Of a DNA stretch of 64,000 nucleotides, positions 37,009-49,058 are shown one piece after another; positions within the stretch are counted from its first letter, which is position 1; each line of letters begins with the position of its first letter. The stretch comes from Vitellaria paradoxa (Eukaryota > Streptophyta > Magnoliopsida > Ericales > Sapotaceae). The stretch lies in NCBI GenBank assembly GCA_019916065.1, contig CM034241.1, forward strand, positions 9,771,223 to 9,835,222. Reading direction: 5' to 3'. The position numbers and the translations under genes are program-made. Below the pieces are notes generated by a model. The model did not search any database. It was not told the origin of the DNA and was given only the letters and a program-made list of their open reading frames with translations.

Positions 37009-40000
37009 GGAAGAAGCGAGTCAACAGGTACAGCGGGATCGAATCGCCTCTGCGTCAACGTCACCCTCAGCTTCATCCCCTGCCTCTGGTACGCCGGCAC
37101 GTCAGCCGCAATTGCTTGTTCTTTCTCTCTCTCTTTTTATATATGTATGTGTGTGTGTGAAATGTATGGAGGATTTCTTGTGTGGAATTGTAAAAAGATC
37201 GTTTAGGGTCCAGGTTTGATTGTGTTAGGAAGTAGCTCAATGTGGATGGTTTCCTACTCGAAGAGAGATTTGAGGTTTATGCATTCCAGTATGAAAGCTC
37301 GATTTTTTTCATCAATGGTCTTTTTATTCGTAGAAACATTAGGGTTTGTTAAATTTGAGAATCTGTACGACTTTTGTTACTTTTTTTTTTGAACTTCTTT
37401 TATTTTTGTTTATCTATTTATTTTTGGGTGGGTGCGATGTGGCAAAATTTGCTGGAAATTGACTTAAATTGGAACCATCAATCTTTAAATAGCATACGGA
37501 CTTGCGTGTTTGCGAAGAGGGAGATTTATTGTCAATTCAAATTACAGTCTTCCTCCCCTTTTCTACGGGAATTGAGGGATATTTGGTTTTTAAATTTTTT
37601 TTCTTTTTTTGAGTTCTTGCTGAAATCTTTCATTACATTTATTTTTTTCATGAACCTAATTGTTCATAATTTCACAATCTACACATTCTGCAATTTTTCC
37701 AAGAATAATGTATGCAACCTCTACTCATCCCCACTTCTAATGAATTTCTTTTTCCTGAAATCAAAGTACTGTGTCAAGTTGCTGCCGCTTAGTTGCTTCC
37801 CCCAGATGTTTATAATTAATCCCCCCAGACACAGTCTTCAGGAGGAGCGTTATGCACTGCTCTCTGCCCCCTTTTTTCCACACTGCTGATTGACTAGACT
37901 TGCTGTACACATCCTCAAACATGTGAGGCAAATCTGTTCGTAGTTGTTTCCATTCTTCCACTATATAAGGAGCCCTCATTTCTTTAGTGAACTAATTGCT
38001 AAAAGACTATTCAGTATTCACCAAAAACAACCCTTCAGATATAATTTTGGTTCAATAATTTTATTCGCATCGATAAATCTTGGGGTCATGTGAGGTATGA
38101 AGGTCCTCATCTAGAAGACCAAGTTTGATGCCAATAGGCCAGCCTTGTAAACTTGGAAAGATTATCTGATTGCAGAATCAACTAATATAACCTATCAAAA
38201 AATATTGGGTTGAACTTATTAGGAACTATTAATAGTAATAATTGTTGAAAGTAGATTTGATGCTGAGTTCCAACCAAGGTACTGATTTTGAAATTTTGCC
38301 AGTCTTATAAAAGAATGAATTTAAAATATTGCCAAGTTTTCTTGTTTGTTTTCATTGAATGTATCTGTATATATGACATTAAACTATGTTGTTCATCACA
38401 GTTTAAAGTTTTCTTCTTATATGTTATCATGTTTGGCAATCTAGACTTTAAAATGGATTTGGCTGTTCATGTCATTTTGTCCTCTAAATAGGTACTGTTG
38501 CTCAATGAAGATCGTTTAACTTGCCCTTGTTAAATTCTGGTGAGGTTGTTTTAATAGCTAATGAGGCAATTGATATGAGGTTAAGGAGTGGAATACTTGG
38601 TGTTATTTGCAAGCTGGATATTGAGAAAGCTTACTATCAAGTTAATTGACACTTTATTCTATATCTTCTAAAATGGATGGCCATAGGTAGAGGAAGTGGA
38701 TTTATTGGGGTATATCTACTAGTAAATTTTTAGTCATGGTTAATGGAAGTCTATCACTTAGTTTAGCTCCTCTCAGGGATTGAGACAAGGGGATCCTGTC
38801 TCCTTTACTATTTAAATTGACAGTGGAGGCACTAAGTAGAATGATCAAAGGGCAATGAAGGGAGGTTTAATAAAAGACTTTGCATTGGGTGGTAATAATT
38901 CATAATGAGTGGAAATTTCACATCTATTATTTCCAAATGATACTATAATATTTTGTGGAGCGGATCCATCACATTTGGAACATTTGAGGTATGTTTTTTT
39001 GTGTTTTGAGGCACCATGGGGATTAAGAATCAATTTGAGTAAATCGGTGCTTATTTAGGTGGGAGAGGTGCCTAGTATGGTTGAATTATCCACCATATGA
39101 GATGTATGGAAGGTTCTTTACTTTTAGTTTGCCTGAGGCTTCTTTAAAGACCTTCTTTTAAGGCAAAAAAAGGCTTGGGATGGAGAGAAGAGGGGGTAGC
39201 TAGGGTGCAAAAGATGTTCTGATGGTAGATTGCAAAAAAGGCTAGCTAGAGTGCAAAAAAGGCTTGGGATGAAGAATCTAAGCATTGCCACGATTAAACT
39301 CTCCAAGTCGCTCTTAGAAATAGCTTGCTTATGGCTGTTAATAATTTTATGAAGTGTGAAGAAATGACATCTTCACCTCAAACTTCTAATGCTTCTCAGT
39401 ATGATTTTTGGACGGCCATCAACCAAGACTAGATGTCAATTTGATGCCATGTGTGAATTAATTTTCTCCACCATTCCCAAATACCATTATGCCTAAGATA
39501 TAGGAGGGAATCCTAATGATCATATATATAATCATTGATAGGTCATAGATGCAATGATAAAAACTCAAGCCATCCATTGCATATCAATGGGTTTAAATCT
39601 GATGGAGGTTACTTTGCACAAATAATGCCAAATATTAAGTTTGCATCTACTTGGTCTGCCATTCCTAGCAACATGCATTGTTGGGGCCAGCATGGAGTAG
39701 TGGATGGATTAGTATAGAACCTAGCAATGGGGTCAATTTTGATGCCAGCTACTTTGCACAAGTAAGGCCAGAGATTAGGTCTGTCTCTACCTAGTCTACC
39801 TTTCATAGCGTCGAGCATTAGTGGGGCCATCATGAGGTGGTGGATGTGTAGTTATGTAGTCTTTTCTTTATTTGTAATGTTGCTCAAGCTAGGGGCTGCT
39901 GCTTCCCCCCTTGCACCCCTCCTGCATTCCAACTTGCAAACAAACTCGAGCTTGGTTTGGCTGACCCATTTAAATTATAGATAGTGTGTTTTTCATTCTA

Positions 40001-43000
40001 ATGATTGCATAACAATTTATTGAATTTTTAGCCAAATCATTTCTACATTAGTAATTACTTTTGAACTATTATAACAAAAAATTTTTATATGAACTATGAG
40101 ACAATTCAATTTAATAGATTTAAAATTTATTGACCAAACCGCATTGATTTAATGTTATAACATTAAAGTAGTACAAATTATACATTGGTAAACTATATCT
40201 ATTTATTCTTTGTTGGATCTAAGATACAAAGAGGGTCTCTTCCAAGTTGGACTGTAAATAAATTATGCCGTTCATGAACAGATTGGGCATTGCTAGGCTC
40301 GTTCCTTAGTAAATGAGCGGAGCTTGAACGTTAAATTTAGGCTCCTTTAATATGCAACCTGAGTTTGAGTAGAGCAAGGGTCAACTGTCTTGGTTCATTT
40401 ATACTCCGAGACAACAAGCATGGGCTGCATTCGGCATTCTTAAAATAAGTTGACTTTTTATTTGCCACTTTTTGTCTTATATGGCTTTTTTTTTTTAAAC
40501 CCAAAACATGATTTTTTTCATGGAGTTTTTTGGCATGTTATTCACATTTCTTAGAGAATAGAAAGGTTTAAAAATAGAAAAAATCACATATAGGCAAAAC
40601 AGGTCAACTTATTTAATAAGCTACCAAAAAAAAAAAAAAACAAAAAAGAAAATAAATTTTTGGTGAAAAAATCCATATAAGGCAAAAAAGTTATCTGAAC
40701 AAGGCCAACTTGTTTGAAATAAGTTGGGGAATGCCAAACGGTGCCATAATGCTGCCTTTATTAAGTGCCAAATTGTATGTTGCCTTGAGACTTATCTCAA
40801 AAATATAATTTCTATGGATTCACAGGATGAGCTCAACTCATAAAACCCAATGTTGCATGATATAATAAATGTCTGCAATTTTATTTTTTGTCTTTGCTTA
40901 TAAAATATGTTTGTCATTCTTGATGTGACTGAAGACAGGCAGTTGATTTGTTTTGCAGTGCCCCCCCTTTCTCCTAAAACCACCACCACATTACATAAAT
41001 AAAAATTTCTCTGCCTTCACATGGGATTTGCATGTGGGGCCTTCTGCTGACATATATTATTAATTTAGCTTCCTTGGCCAATTGCATTGCTTGCTTTTAT
41101 TTAAATCTTACCAAGTGACTGATAAATTGACATTGACATTGGATGCAGGTGGGAGACCTGGTGGGCCCAACTTGACTGAACAGGTATCTATTTGGCATTC
41201 TACGTCATATTGCTTGTAATTTGTATACAATTTTGTTTGCTTAGGTAATGTGTTCCATTATTATTACATCTGTAATCTGCTATCAGCCACTTTTGCCCAA
41301 AGATGAAAGGATTGTTTCTACAAATCCTTCTCCGGATGCAGCTGTCGCAGGACCTTCAAGGGATATCACAGGTCAGCTAGAACCTTTGTACTCAAGTGGA
41401 ACGCTTACCACTGTCTATCCCCAGGAACAAACATACTATTATGGAGGTTAGTCCTTGTTATGTTTTACTAGCACTAGTACAGAAGCCAATCATATTTGTA
41501 TATCTAATTATGATGTTGAATTTTGAGTTGATCTATTTATAGATGTCAATCAATGTTGGACATTTATCCTGAAATTCTTATGCATTGGTGGAATATGTAA
41601 TAATCTGTCATTCGAGTTCCTTTATTCTCTTTTGATGTTGACCCATAACGTAGATATTAGCAAATGAAGTTGTTGACCCCGATAAAATTTTCTGTTTAAA
41701 TTTGAAGTATTGATGGAATTCAAAAGTCAAATAAATTGAAGTTCCGTGATCACTTTAATATGACACACAAACACGGATATCTTGAAATTGAAATACCTAA
41801 CTTGGACTCTATTTTGGTATATTACGAACATTGATATGATTATTGCAGTGTTTGACTTGGTCTTCTCTTCACGTGGTTATGTATGACATCAGTTACCTTT
41901 GTTATCTCATCTTTGCTTTGATTTCAGGTTTTGAAAACAGCACTGGTAACTGGGATGACTATTCTCGCTATGTCAATGCTAATGGTCTTCAAATTGTACC
42001 ACCGGTGAGGATGAATCCTTTTACCTTACTTCTTCTTCAGATTCTAATGGAGCTCACCTGAAGTTTCGTTGCATGTTTGATTGGTTGTAGGCTATGTACA
42101 ATGAGAATCCATCGCTTTTTTTCCATTCTAGTTATGGCGTTGATTCCCAAATGGCGTATGGACAATTTTCTCCCATGGCTAGTCCTATGTCCCCTATATT
42201 GATGGAGGGCCAACTTTACTCTCCACATCAAATACCAGTCTCTCCTTATTTCCCACAACCAGTTTCTTCTGGTTTGCCCCACATAACAACGCCTCTTCCA
42301 ATTTCACAGAGTGACATGGTTGCTGCAGGAAGTAGCGGCCAAGAGAGTCTCGGTGAAAATGTCCTTTTTGGGCCAGGATCAGGTTACTTTCTTCAATTTG
42401 GATCTTTTGGAGGGGGCCTTTCTGAACCATTGTCAAATCAAACAAACTCAGATATGGCCAGTTATTTGCCTCCATTGTCATCACCATCGGTGTACCCCCC
42501 AGCAATTGGTATACTTGGGCCATATGAGCACAATACTGGACAGGTTTGTGTATCTTTAATCTGGAACATGCCTATATATCAAGTTCTTAAAAAATCTGGG
42601 CAACTAGAATACATTTATTATTATTATTATTGCAACCTGGGGGACAATGGTTCAAATTTTAGAATTAGCCTCTTTCCTTGCAAAGGGAAGACTATCTACA
42701 TTTGACACTCCCTAGACCCTGCAATGCGGGAGCTTTATGCACTAGATTGCCCCTTATTAATATTTTAAAATTATTACTATTATGTTTCTAATAATTATTA
42801 TCATCTAAGGGAGGCGTACAGTTACGGAGATAACATTTGTCAATTTTGAATACGGCAAAAATTTTACATATGACATTTTTTTGTATTGTAATCATTTACC
42901 TAAATGAATATAACATCTGCAAATCACAAAAAATATTAAAAAATAATACTGGGTTGCCTTTAATAGTTCAAATATATGTCAACATATTAAAGTAACAATA

Positions 43001-46000
43001 GATGATTATTATTTTCTTTTGATAGGTAACTTTAAATATTATTAATGAGGCATTAAGAAATGCTAGAAAAACAAGTCCATCTACCCTTACACAGTCATGC
43101 CCTCCACAAAACTCCAAAAAAAAAAAAAAAAAAAAAAGAATAATATTTGTCCTATACTACCCTTTAATCAGCTATACAGTTTAATAGAAAAGAACTTTGC
43201 GCTTTGTGCAACGGCATCTCTGTGCCTTGAAATAGTCTTCTATTGCACTCCTTCCATATTAACCAAAATAAACAAAAGGGGGCCACTTGCCAAGTCTCTC
43301 TCCTTTGCATATCGAGCCTATTACCTGACCAAGCAATTAAAAAAATTCTTTACATCCTTTGGGTTTAGTCATTGCACTCCAAAACTGGCTAGCAATAAGT
43401 CCCACAATCCCTTCATCCACCAATCATATATAAATATGTGATCTATGGGATCCCCTCTTCCTTTGCACAAACAACATCTATTAAGTAGTATATGCCCCCT
43501 CAACTGAAGATTGTTGATCGTTAGAATTCTTTCTCATACCACACACCATAAAAACAATGCCACTTTTAGGGGAGCTCCTACTCCCCAAATCTTCCCCCAC
43601 GGGAAGTCTACCTCCCTGCTCCCCTCTAAAGATTTGTGCATAGATTTACTCTCGAACACCCCCGAATTAGTGAGTTTCTATTAAGTAACAATAGATGATA
43701 AAAAGATTTTATGATTTTAGGAGTTTCTACTACTCGAATCTTGATTCCATGTGTATTCTAAGTTCCTAGCTATATTTGAAGAAATGATATAATAAAATAA
43801 GGGAAATGCTGTCTACTTGAATGTTTTAAGAAAAATTACTACTAGACTGACGTGACATTTGCAATTTTGTAATTGAACTGCATCGTATGGGATTTTGTCT
43901 TTAGTTGATAAGCTCACAGTACTGCCCCATAACTTTGGTAGGGTTTTCTCTGGTAAAATCTAATTGAAGTGTAGCATTTCTCATAAAATACTTTGACATG
44001 CAATTTTGTATTCCCGATACATTTTGTTTGATGTTTTGTGTTTGACACATTTTGGTATGTTTGAGGGTTGTTTGTGTTCGATACCGTTTGAATGAATGAG
44101 TCACAAAATGGCACCCATTTTGAAGTACCCATGCTTTATTAGGTACTACTTCCTTGTTAATTTAAATCTTACACATACATACCCTTTCAAGAGGGATGTC
44201 TTACTACCATACCAAGAATTGAACATAATACAAATGAATTACCATTTTGAGCAGAAAGCTTGATGCTTCATATGTATTTATCTTGCTATTTTGAGTAGAT
44301 ATTCTCTTATATCCATTCAGTCTCAAACTAGGCCCAAGATCATTATATATGGGGTTATTTAGTTGACTAATTTCAATGGGCTATGCATTAATCACATTAA
44401 TAGGGTTGTTAGAAATTGTCCCACATCAACCCATGAGAGAATTTATTTCCTCCGTATAAAAGATGGATTTCTCTCACCTTGACAACTAGATTTTAAAGTT
44501 GAGGCACCTTCTCTTTTGTGTTGATGGGCTTCTTGACATAGTATTAGAGCGGGTTTCAATTTGGTTTCACCACAGTCCATGCTATACTTATGTCCGTGTT
44601 GGCCAATGTGAGGAGGGTTGTTAGAAATTGTTCCACGTCAGCCCGTGGGAAAAGTTATTTCTCTCATATAAGAGATGGATTTTCTTCACTTTAACACTTA
44701 ATTTTAAGGTTGAGGCCCCTCTAATGTGTTGATGGGCTTTTTGACAAGGGTTATGCAGTAATTATTGATGTTACTTTTATTGGTGCATGGTAATAAGCTT
44801 GAATATCCTTGAGGGTTGTTTATTCTGCCCCATAAACAGATGAGTTACAAATTTAGTAACCACATTTACTTATCCAAGCATTCCATTTGTTGTTAACCGG
44901 GTTCATTCTAATCTCGGTATTATATTAATTTCTTCTTTTGCAGCATACCGATAGTTGTTGATGTTATTTTAAATGCCCTATAGTTGCTAGTGTTACTTTT
45001 ATTCTAAATGGCAATAACTTTTATCTGGCTATGGTATTGTTTTCAGCAGTTTGGCTATTGAGCTTTTGAATTTATATATTAAGTGGTCCTCTGCAGTATA
45101 GGCCTTAACTTTTTATTTTAATTTCAGATTTCTCAACAGAGACCATCTCATGGATTTGGATTGGCTGCAAGTTCCTCTTCTAGAAACAACCCTCATGGTC
45201 GTTCATATCAGAACTCAAATTACAGTACTGCATCTATTTCTCACTGGGGACCTAATAACCAGAATCGACTCACTCCCGACAAAGTTGGAAGACGAGATAG
45301 GGAGCGCAACTCAATCTCTACTTCAGTTGATTCACATGGTGTCTCCGGTGATTGGAATCGAGGGCCAAGGGCTTCAAAGACGAAGGGAAAAGAGAGCTTA
45401 TCATTTGGTATCGGCAAAAATGATGCATCTACTTCAGGGGTTCATCCTGAGATTTATAATCGGCCTGATTTTGTTACAAACTATGACAATGCTAAGTTCT
45501 TCATCATTAAATCTTTCAGTGAAGACAATGTTCACAAAAGTATAAAATACAACATTTGGGCCAGCACAACACTTGGAAACAGAAAGTTAGATGCTGCTTA
45601 TAATGAAGCAAAAGATATGAAAAGCCGCTGTCCAGTCTTTCTCTTGTTTTCGGTACATTACTATCCCTGAAGCTCAAATTTTTTTCTCCTCCTACTACCG
45701 ATGAATGTAGCAAACTACAATGAAATTGACCAGATCCAAATTATTGAAAGGAGAAAGCGGTTACATTTGAAATTGATGCTAAAGAACAAGAGTCTAACAA
45801 AGGTGGTTGGTAACTTGGTTGTATAGGGATGTTGTCAAATAACAATAATCCTTTGTAGAGAAGGATTTTTGCTCTATCAAATATGCACATGCATTGTAGG
45901 CTGGTTCTTTTGGGATCCTCGTTGAATTTTCTATGGTAACATTTTCTTTCTACTGATCAATTATTACTTGACGTATCTTGCATTATGGATCAATTAGTTG

Positions 46001-48724
46001 TTAATTTTTTAAATATTTTTTGATAAATACATTTTTTTTATTGAAAACATATCAGAATATTATTTTAACTTATGATAACTTAGTGGATAAAATATCTCTG
46101 CCCCCATAATGTTTATAAGTTACACACTGCAAGGCAGTAGCCTTTCTTCACTTGACTTACGCACGCAGTTCCATTGTCTTGAAATTGAACTTATGCTATG
46201 GTTTATGGCTTTCTGATGTGTGAAGCACATTCTTAAATTGCTGGATGTCCATCGTGGTGCTGTGTAGGACCCCATCTCACACGCAAGCTCTTATTTTTTT
46301 TTATTTTTTTAATAGATAAATAGCTCTGTTTGTATAAATTATGTTTTAGGCATGGTATTAACATAGCAGGCTAGCAGCAGTGTCTGATGCTTTATAGGTA
46401 GGGGTGGTTGGACATTAGTTATCACCAAATTACTTTCAAACTCTACCTTCATATTCATTATCACAATTTCACCACAAAAAACAATCCATGTGACCAACTA
46501 ATTGATGCATTCCTCATTTTGAGGAAAATGCTTAGAAACTATCCCACCAATATATATATTTGATAAGTAACTATCCCACCAAAATATGACAACATACATT
46601 TATGGATAATAAACATCCCTACAATATATATATTTGATAAGTAACTATCCCACCAAAATATGACAACATATGTACATGGATAATAAACATCCCTACCTAT
46701 AAGCATTTTCCTCAAAATGAGGAATGCAAGGTGCTTTTACAATGTTAAACTTTTCATCGCTAGGCCTCTCCTAATTTATTGGATAAAACTATTTGTAGGT
46801 CAATGCAAGTGGACAATTTTGTGGTGTTGCCGAGATGGTTGGACCTGTAGATTTTGAAAATGATGCAGACTACTGGCAGCAGGATAGGTGGACTGGGCAG
46901 TTCCCTGTCCAGTGGCATATAATCAAAGATGTCCCAAATAGTCAGTTCCGCCACATCGTTCTTGAAAACAATGACAACAAGCCTGTTACTCACAGCCGAG
47001 ACTCTCAAGAGGTATGGCTTCAGGAAATTTTCTTCCTTCTTTGCAACGGCACAGTTTCTTTTTTTTTTTTTGGCTTTTTTGCTTCTTTCTTTTTTGGTTA
47101 TAATCCCATCGAAATGAATGTTCAGTTATTTGATCAATGTCCCGCTTTATTTTCTATTAAACTATTTCATCTTCTTAATTTTTTTTTTTCATTTTCTCCA
47201 TTTCAGTCGCAATCTTTTGTTCATCCTCCCCAACAATTGTGCCATTTCTGGTTCCCTTTTGTTTTTATTTTGGCGCCTGTATTTGGATCACTATGGGCTC
47301 GTTTGGCACAACAAAATTTGTTGAAGACCTTTGAAAACTTCTGAAAATCTCTATTACATTTTTACACATTTTTACCTTTTGGAAATTCGAGAAGAGTTCA
47401 ATACTTTTTAAAAAAAAGTCGATAACTGGAATTCGATTAATCAAATAGCAAAAAATTTTTTTGCTATTCTCACCGTAGACTTCCAAGTTACCGAATGACA
47501 TCTACTGTGACTAATTTTTCTGGGGTTGTTCTGACAGATTATATAAACCATTTGGACGCTTTGTTATTTTTTTTATCGTGCAAACAGTTTGCACTGAATT
47601 GTTCCGACGGTTTGGCTTTGCCAAATTGCGTCCACACGGACCACCCTAACTTGTTTTGACATTAGCTCACTGTCTTACTTCGTCCAAACGGCTCGCGCGT
47701 TACCGTCTGGACGGTTCGCTCAGCAGATTTGAGATTCCGACTACAGAGACGTCGGATCTATGAAATACAACCAATCAAAGGTATTTTTCTCTCAATCCCA
47801 ACACATAGGCTGCCAATAGACTTGTAAAAGAAAAGAAAACAGATGTTCTCAACTCATTCACGCTTGGTTTGGAAATAGAAATAGAGAAATCTCTAAACCT
47901 AAGACCTACCATAGCCAATGCGAGCTTCCAACGAGAAAAAATGAAAATAGAAAGTATAAATGAAAGGAAATCCGAAAAAATATCTTTCAATTCAAGCGCG
48001 AGAATAATGAACGGCGATATGGGTGTCTCCGATGTTGGGTCTTCACCAGAGGAAGTATCGTCTCGTTGCAGATGGTTTTCTTGTGCCTCTATGATGGAGC
48101 TTCATAGCCAATACAGGGAGCTCTTCCTTATTTGTTCTTGGTTACTATGTTTGAACGACGGAAGGAATTGTAGGTGGAGAATCTTGCAGGAGGAGAGGAC
48201 GGTTCTTGCAAGAGGAATAGGTGTGAAATGGTGGCATTTCAAGTCCGGTTTGGCTTGAAAATAAGCTATGATTGATACAAAATTTTGAAACCGTCCAAAC
48301 GAAAATCTAATCCGTCGGGATAGAAATTCTACTATTTCTCTCCAAAAAATGCAGTTTGAGATGTGTGTACCAACCACCTAAAAGTTCCTCAAACCACATT
48401 TTTCGCTATTTTTCGTTGTTTTTTGCCACGCCATACATACCCTATATACATAATTGCCGACCCCATTTGGTTGGGAGAAAATTCTAAGTTGACTTTTGAG
48501 TATTTGGATTGATATATAAACTTGATAATATGTACCTCCAAGCTTTTGTCATGACCTGTTGGGTCTCTTCACCGCACACTGGCCTACTGCCCTCTTGTGA
48601 ATGAGGTGTTCTTTTTCAGCATGTGTTTGTTTGAAAGTAATGTCCTATCAAATTCCATCAAGATCATTATTTTTTTCGCCATCTGTCTCATGGATTGTGA
48701 CTTACTATTTCCTAGCATTTTTGC

Positions 48725-48763
<39 letters not shown>

Positions 48764-49058
48764 AGTGTGCATACACTTGACTTCGTCTCTACATTGTGAA
48801 ACTACTTTTCAGGTTAAACTAGAACAGGGTATTGAGATGTTGAACATATTCAAGGAATATAATGCGGATACGTCAATCTTGGAGGATTTTAGTTTTTATG
48901 ATGATCGGGAGAAAAACTTGCTGGAAAGGAAGGCAAGACAGCGAACCAGCTTAAATAAAAATAATACTTCAGTTGCTGATGCATCAATTAGTCAACTTTC
49001 TGACAGCTTGGCTGAAGTTCTGGAGTTGGAAGATGGTAAAAGAAGTGGCGAAAACTGA
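37007..49058 (+). CDS. ECT: YTH-domain m6A-RNA reader, ECT family
   Basis: Exons: 37007-37088, 41149-41183, 41287-41446, 41928-42004, 42091-42543, 45128-45652, 46799-47011 and 48813-49058. All introns are GT/AG and phases agree, giving 596 aa. The YTH domain covers residues about 391-530 ([14 protein letters not shown] ... [12 protein letters not shown]) and spans exons 6-8. The aromatic-cage tryptophans that hold N6-methyladenine are W413, W470 and W475, by alignment with YTHDF proteins. The N-terminal two thirds is low-complexity, rich in Ser, Pro, Tyr, Gly and Gln ([21 protein letters not shown]), as in cytosolic plant ECT proteins that form condensates. The expected role is binding m6A mRNAs in the cytoplasm and tuning their stability and organ growth. 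Introns 1, 5, 6 and 7 carry transposon insertions. The start sits at the end of an ATTG repeat. Exon 2 is only 35 bp and the N-terminal joins are the least certain. The [12 protein letters not shown] segment suggests an ECT6/ECT7-like paralogue, tentatively. Confidence 0.93.
38505..39130 (+). pseudogene. LINE (L1-type) reverse-transcriptase fragment in ECT intron 1
   Basis: Broken plus-strand reading frames give [40 protein letters not shown] and [12 protein letters not shown]. These are the conserved blocks of plant L1-type ORF2 reverse transcriptase in the correct order. Stops and frame changes show it is dead. Its limits are not defined; degenerate related sequence may continue to about 39340. 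Confidence 0.85.
39590..39845. repeat. diverged tandem duplication of about 130 bp
   Basis: About 39597-39712 and 39735-39845 are two copies that share TACTTTGCACAA, TCTACTTGGTCT / TCTACCTAGTCT and GGGGCCA-CATG. It lies in ECT intron 1. Confidence 0.7.
40425..40745. mobile_element. MITE-like TIR element in ECT intron 1
   Basis: The left end GGGCTGCATTCGGCATTC...AATAAGTTGAC pairs with the right end AAATAAGTTGGGGAATGCCAAACGGTGCC when inverted. It is about 320 bp with A/T runs inside. No clear target duplication was found. Confidence 0.65.
42620..42760 (+). mobile_element. tRNA-derived SINE remnant in ECT intron 5
   Basis: It contains a pol III B-box-like GGTTCAAAT and the 3' block CCCTAGACCCTGCAATGCGG with GGGAGCTTTATGCACT, which matches the conserved 3' part of common plant SINEs as I recall them. 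The 5' A-box half is missing or degenerate (ATT repeat). Confidence 0.7.
43000..43640 (-). pseudogene. 3' end of a LINE ORF2 (zinc-binding RT tail), antisense in ECT intron 5
   Basis: On the minus strand, broken frames give [20 protein letters not shown] and a following segment with HIFIHD-like residues. This resembles the zf-RVT (reverse-transcriptase zinc-binding) region at the C-terminus of plant LINE ORF2. The left end (about 43015-43060) resembles a LINE 3' tail. An A-run of about 20 bp lies at 43117-43137. Confidence 0.7.
44407..44746 (+). mobile_element. TRIM: complete miniature LTR retrotransposon
   Basis: Two direct repeats, 44407-44538 (132 bp) and 44619-44746 (128 bp), both start TGTTAGAAATTGT and end GACA. 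Between them lies an 80-bp core that starts with a Met-type primer-binding site variant (TAGTATTAGAGCGGG, 44539) and ends with a purine tract (GTGAGGAGGG). The 5-bp flank AGGGT is duplicated (44402-44406 and 44747-44751). The LTR contains a TATAAAAGATGG promoter-like motif. It encodes nothing, so it depends on proteins made elsewhere. It is in ECT intron 5, sense orientation. Confidence 0.92.
46506..46728. mobile_element. foldback element with perfect 29-bp terminal inverted repeats
   Basis: The left arm 46506-46534 (TGCATTCCTCATTTTGAGG...) and right arm 46700-46728 are exact reverse complements. Each arm itself contains a palindrome (TTCCTCA...TGAGGAA). The middle is two nearly identical direct copies of 74 bp (about 46549-46622 and 46623-46696). 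No coding capacity. Located in ECT intron 6. Confidence 0.88.
47284..48430. mobile_element. probable DNA-transposon insertion in ECT intron 7
   Basis: The left border GGGCTCGTTTGGCACAAC and the right border, inverted, GGGTATGTATGGCGTGGC are loosely similar. Inside, base composition rises in GC and the motif CCGTCCAAACG and its variants recur on both strands (near 47550, 47690, 47715 and 48295). Short frames are present at 47869-48258 and on the opposite strand, but no domain was recognised. No clean target duplication was found, so borders are tentative. Confidence 0.5.
48731..48761. repeat. (GT)n microsatellite
   Basis: About 15 GT units shortly before the acceptor of ECT exon 8 (48812). 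Confidence 0.9.

Noticed and set aside
46549..46696. Possible CRISPR-like or satellite repeat
   Set aside because: Only two direct units inside a foldback element, in a plant intron.
48597..48812. Upstream extension of the ECT last-exon frame
   Set aside because: It runs through a GT microsatellite in intron 7; the acceptor at 48812 and the YTH alignment set the exon start at 48813.
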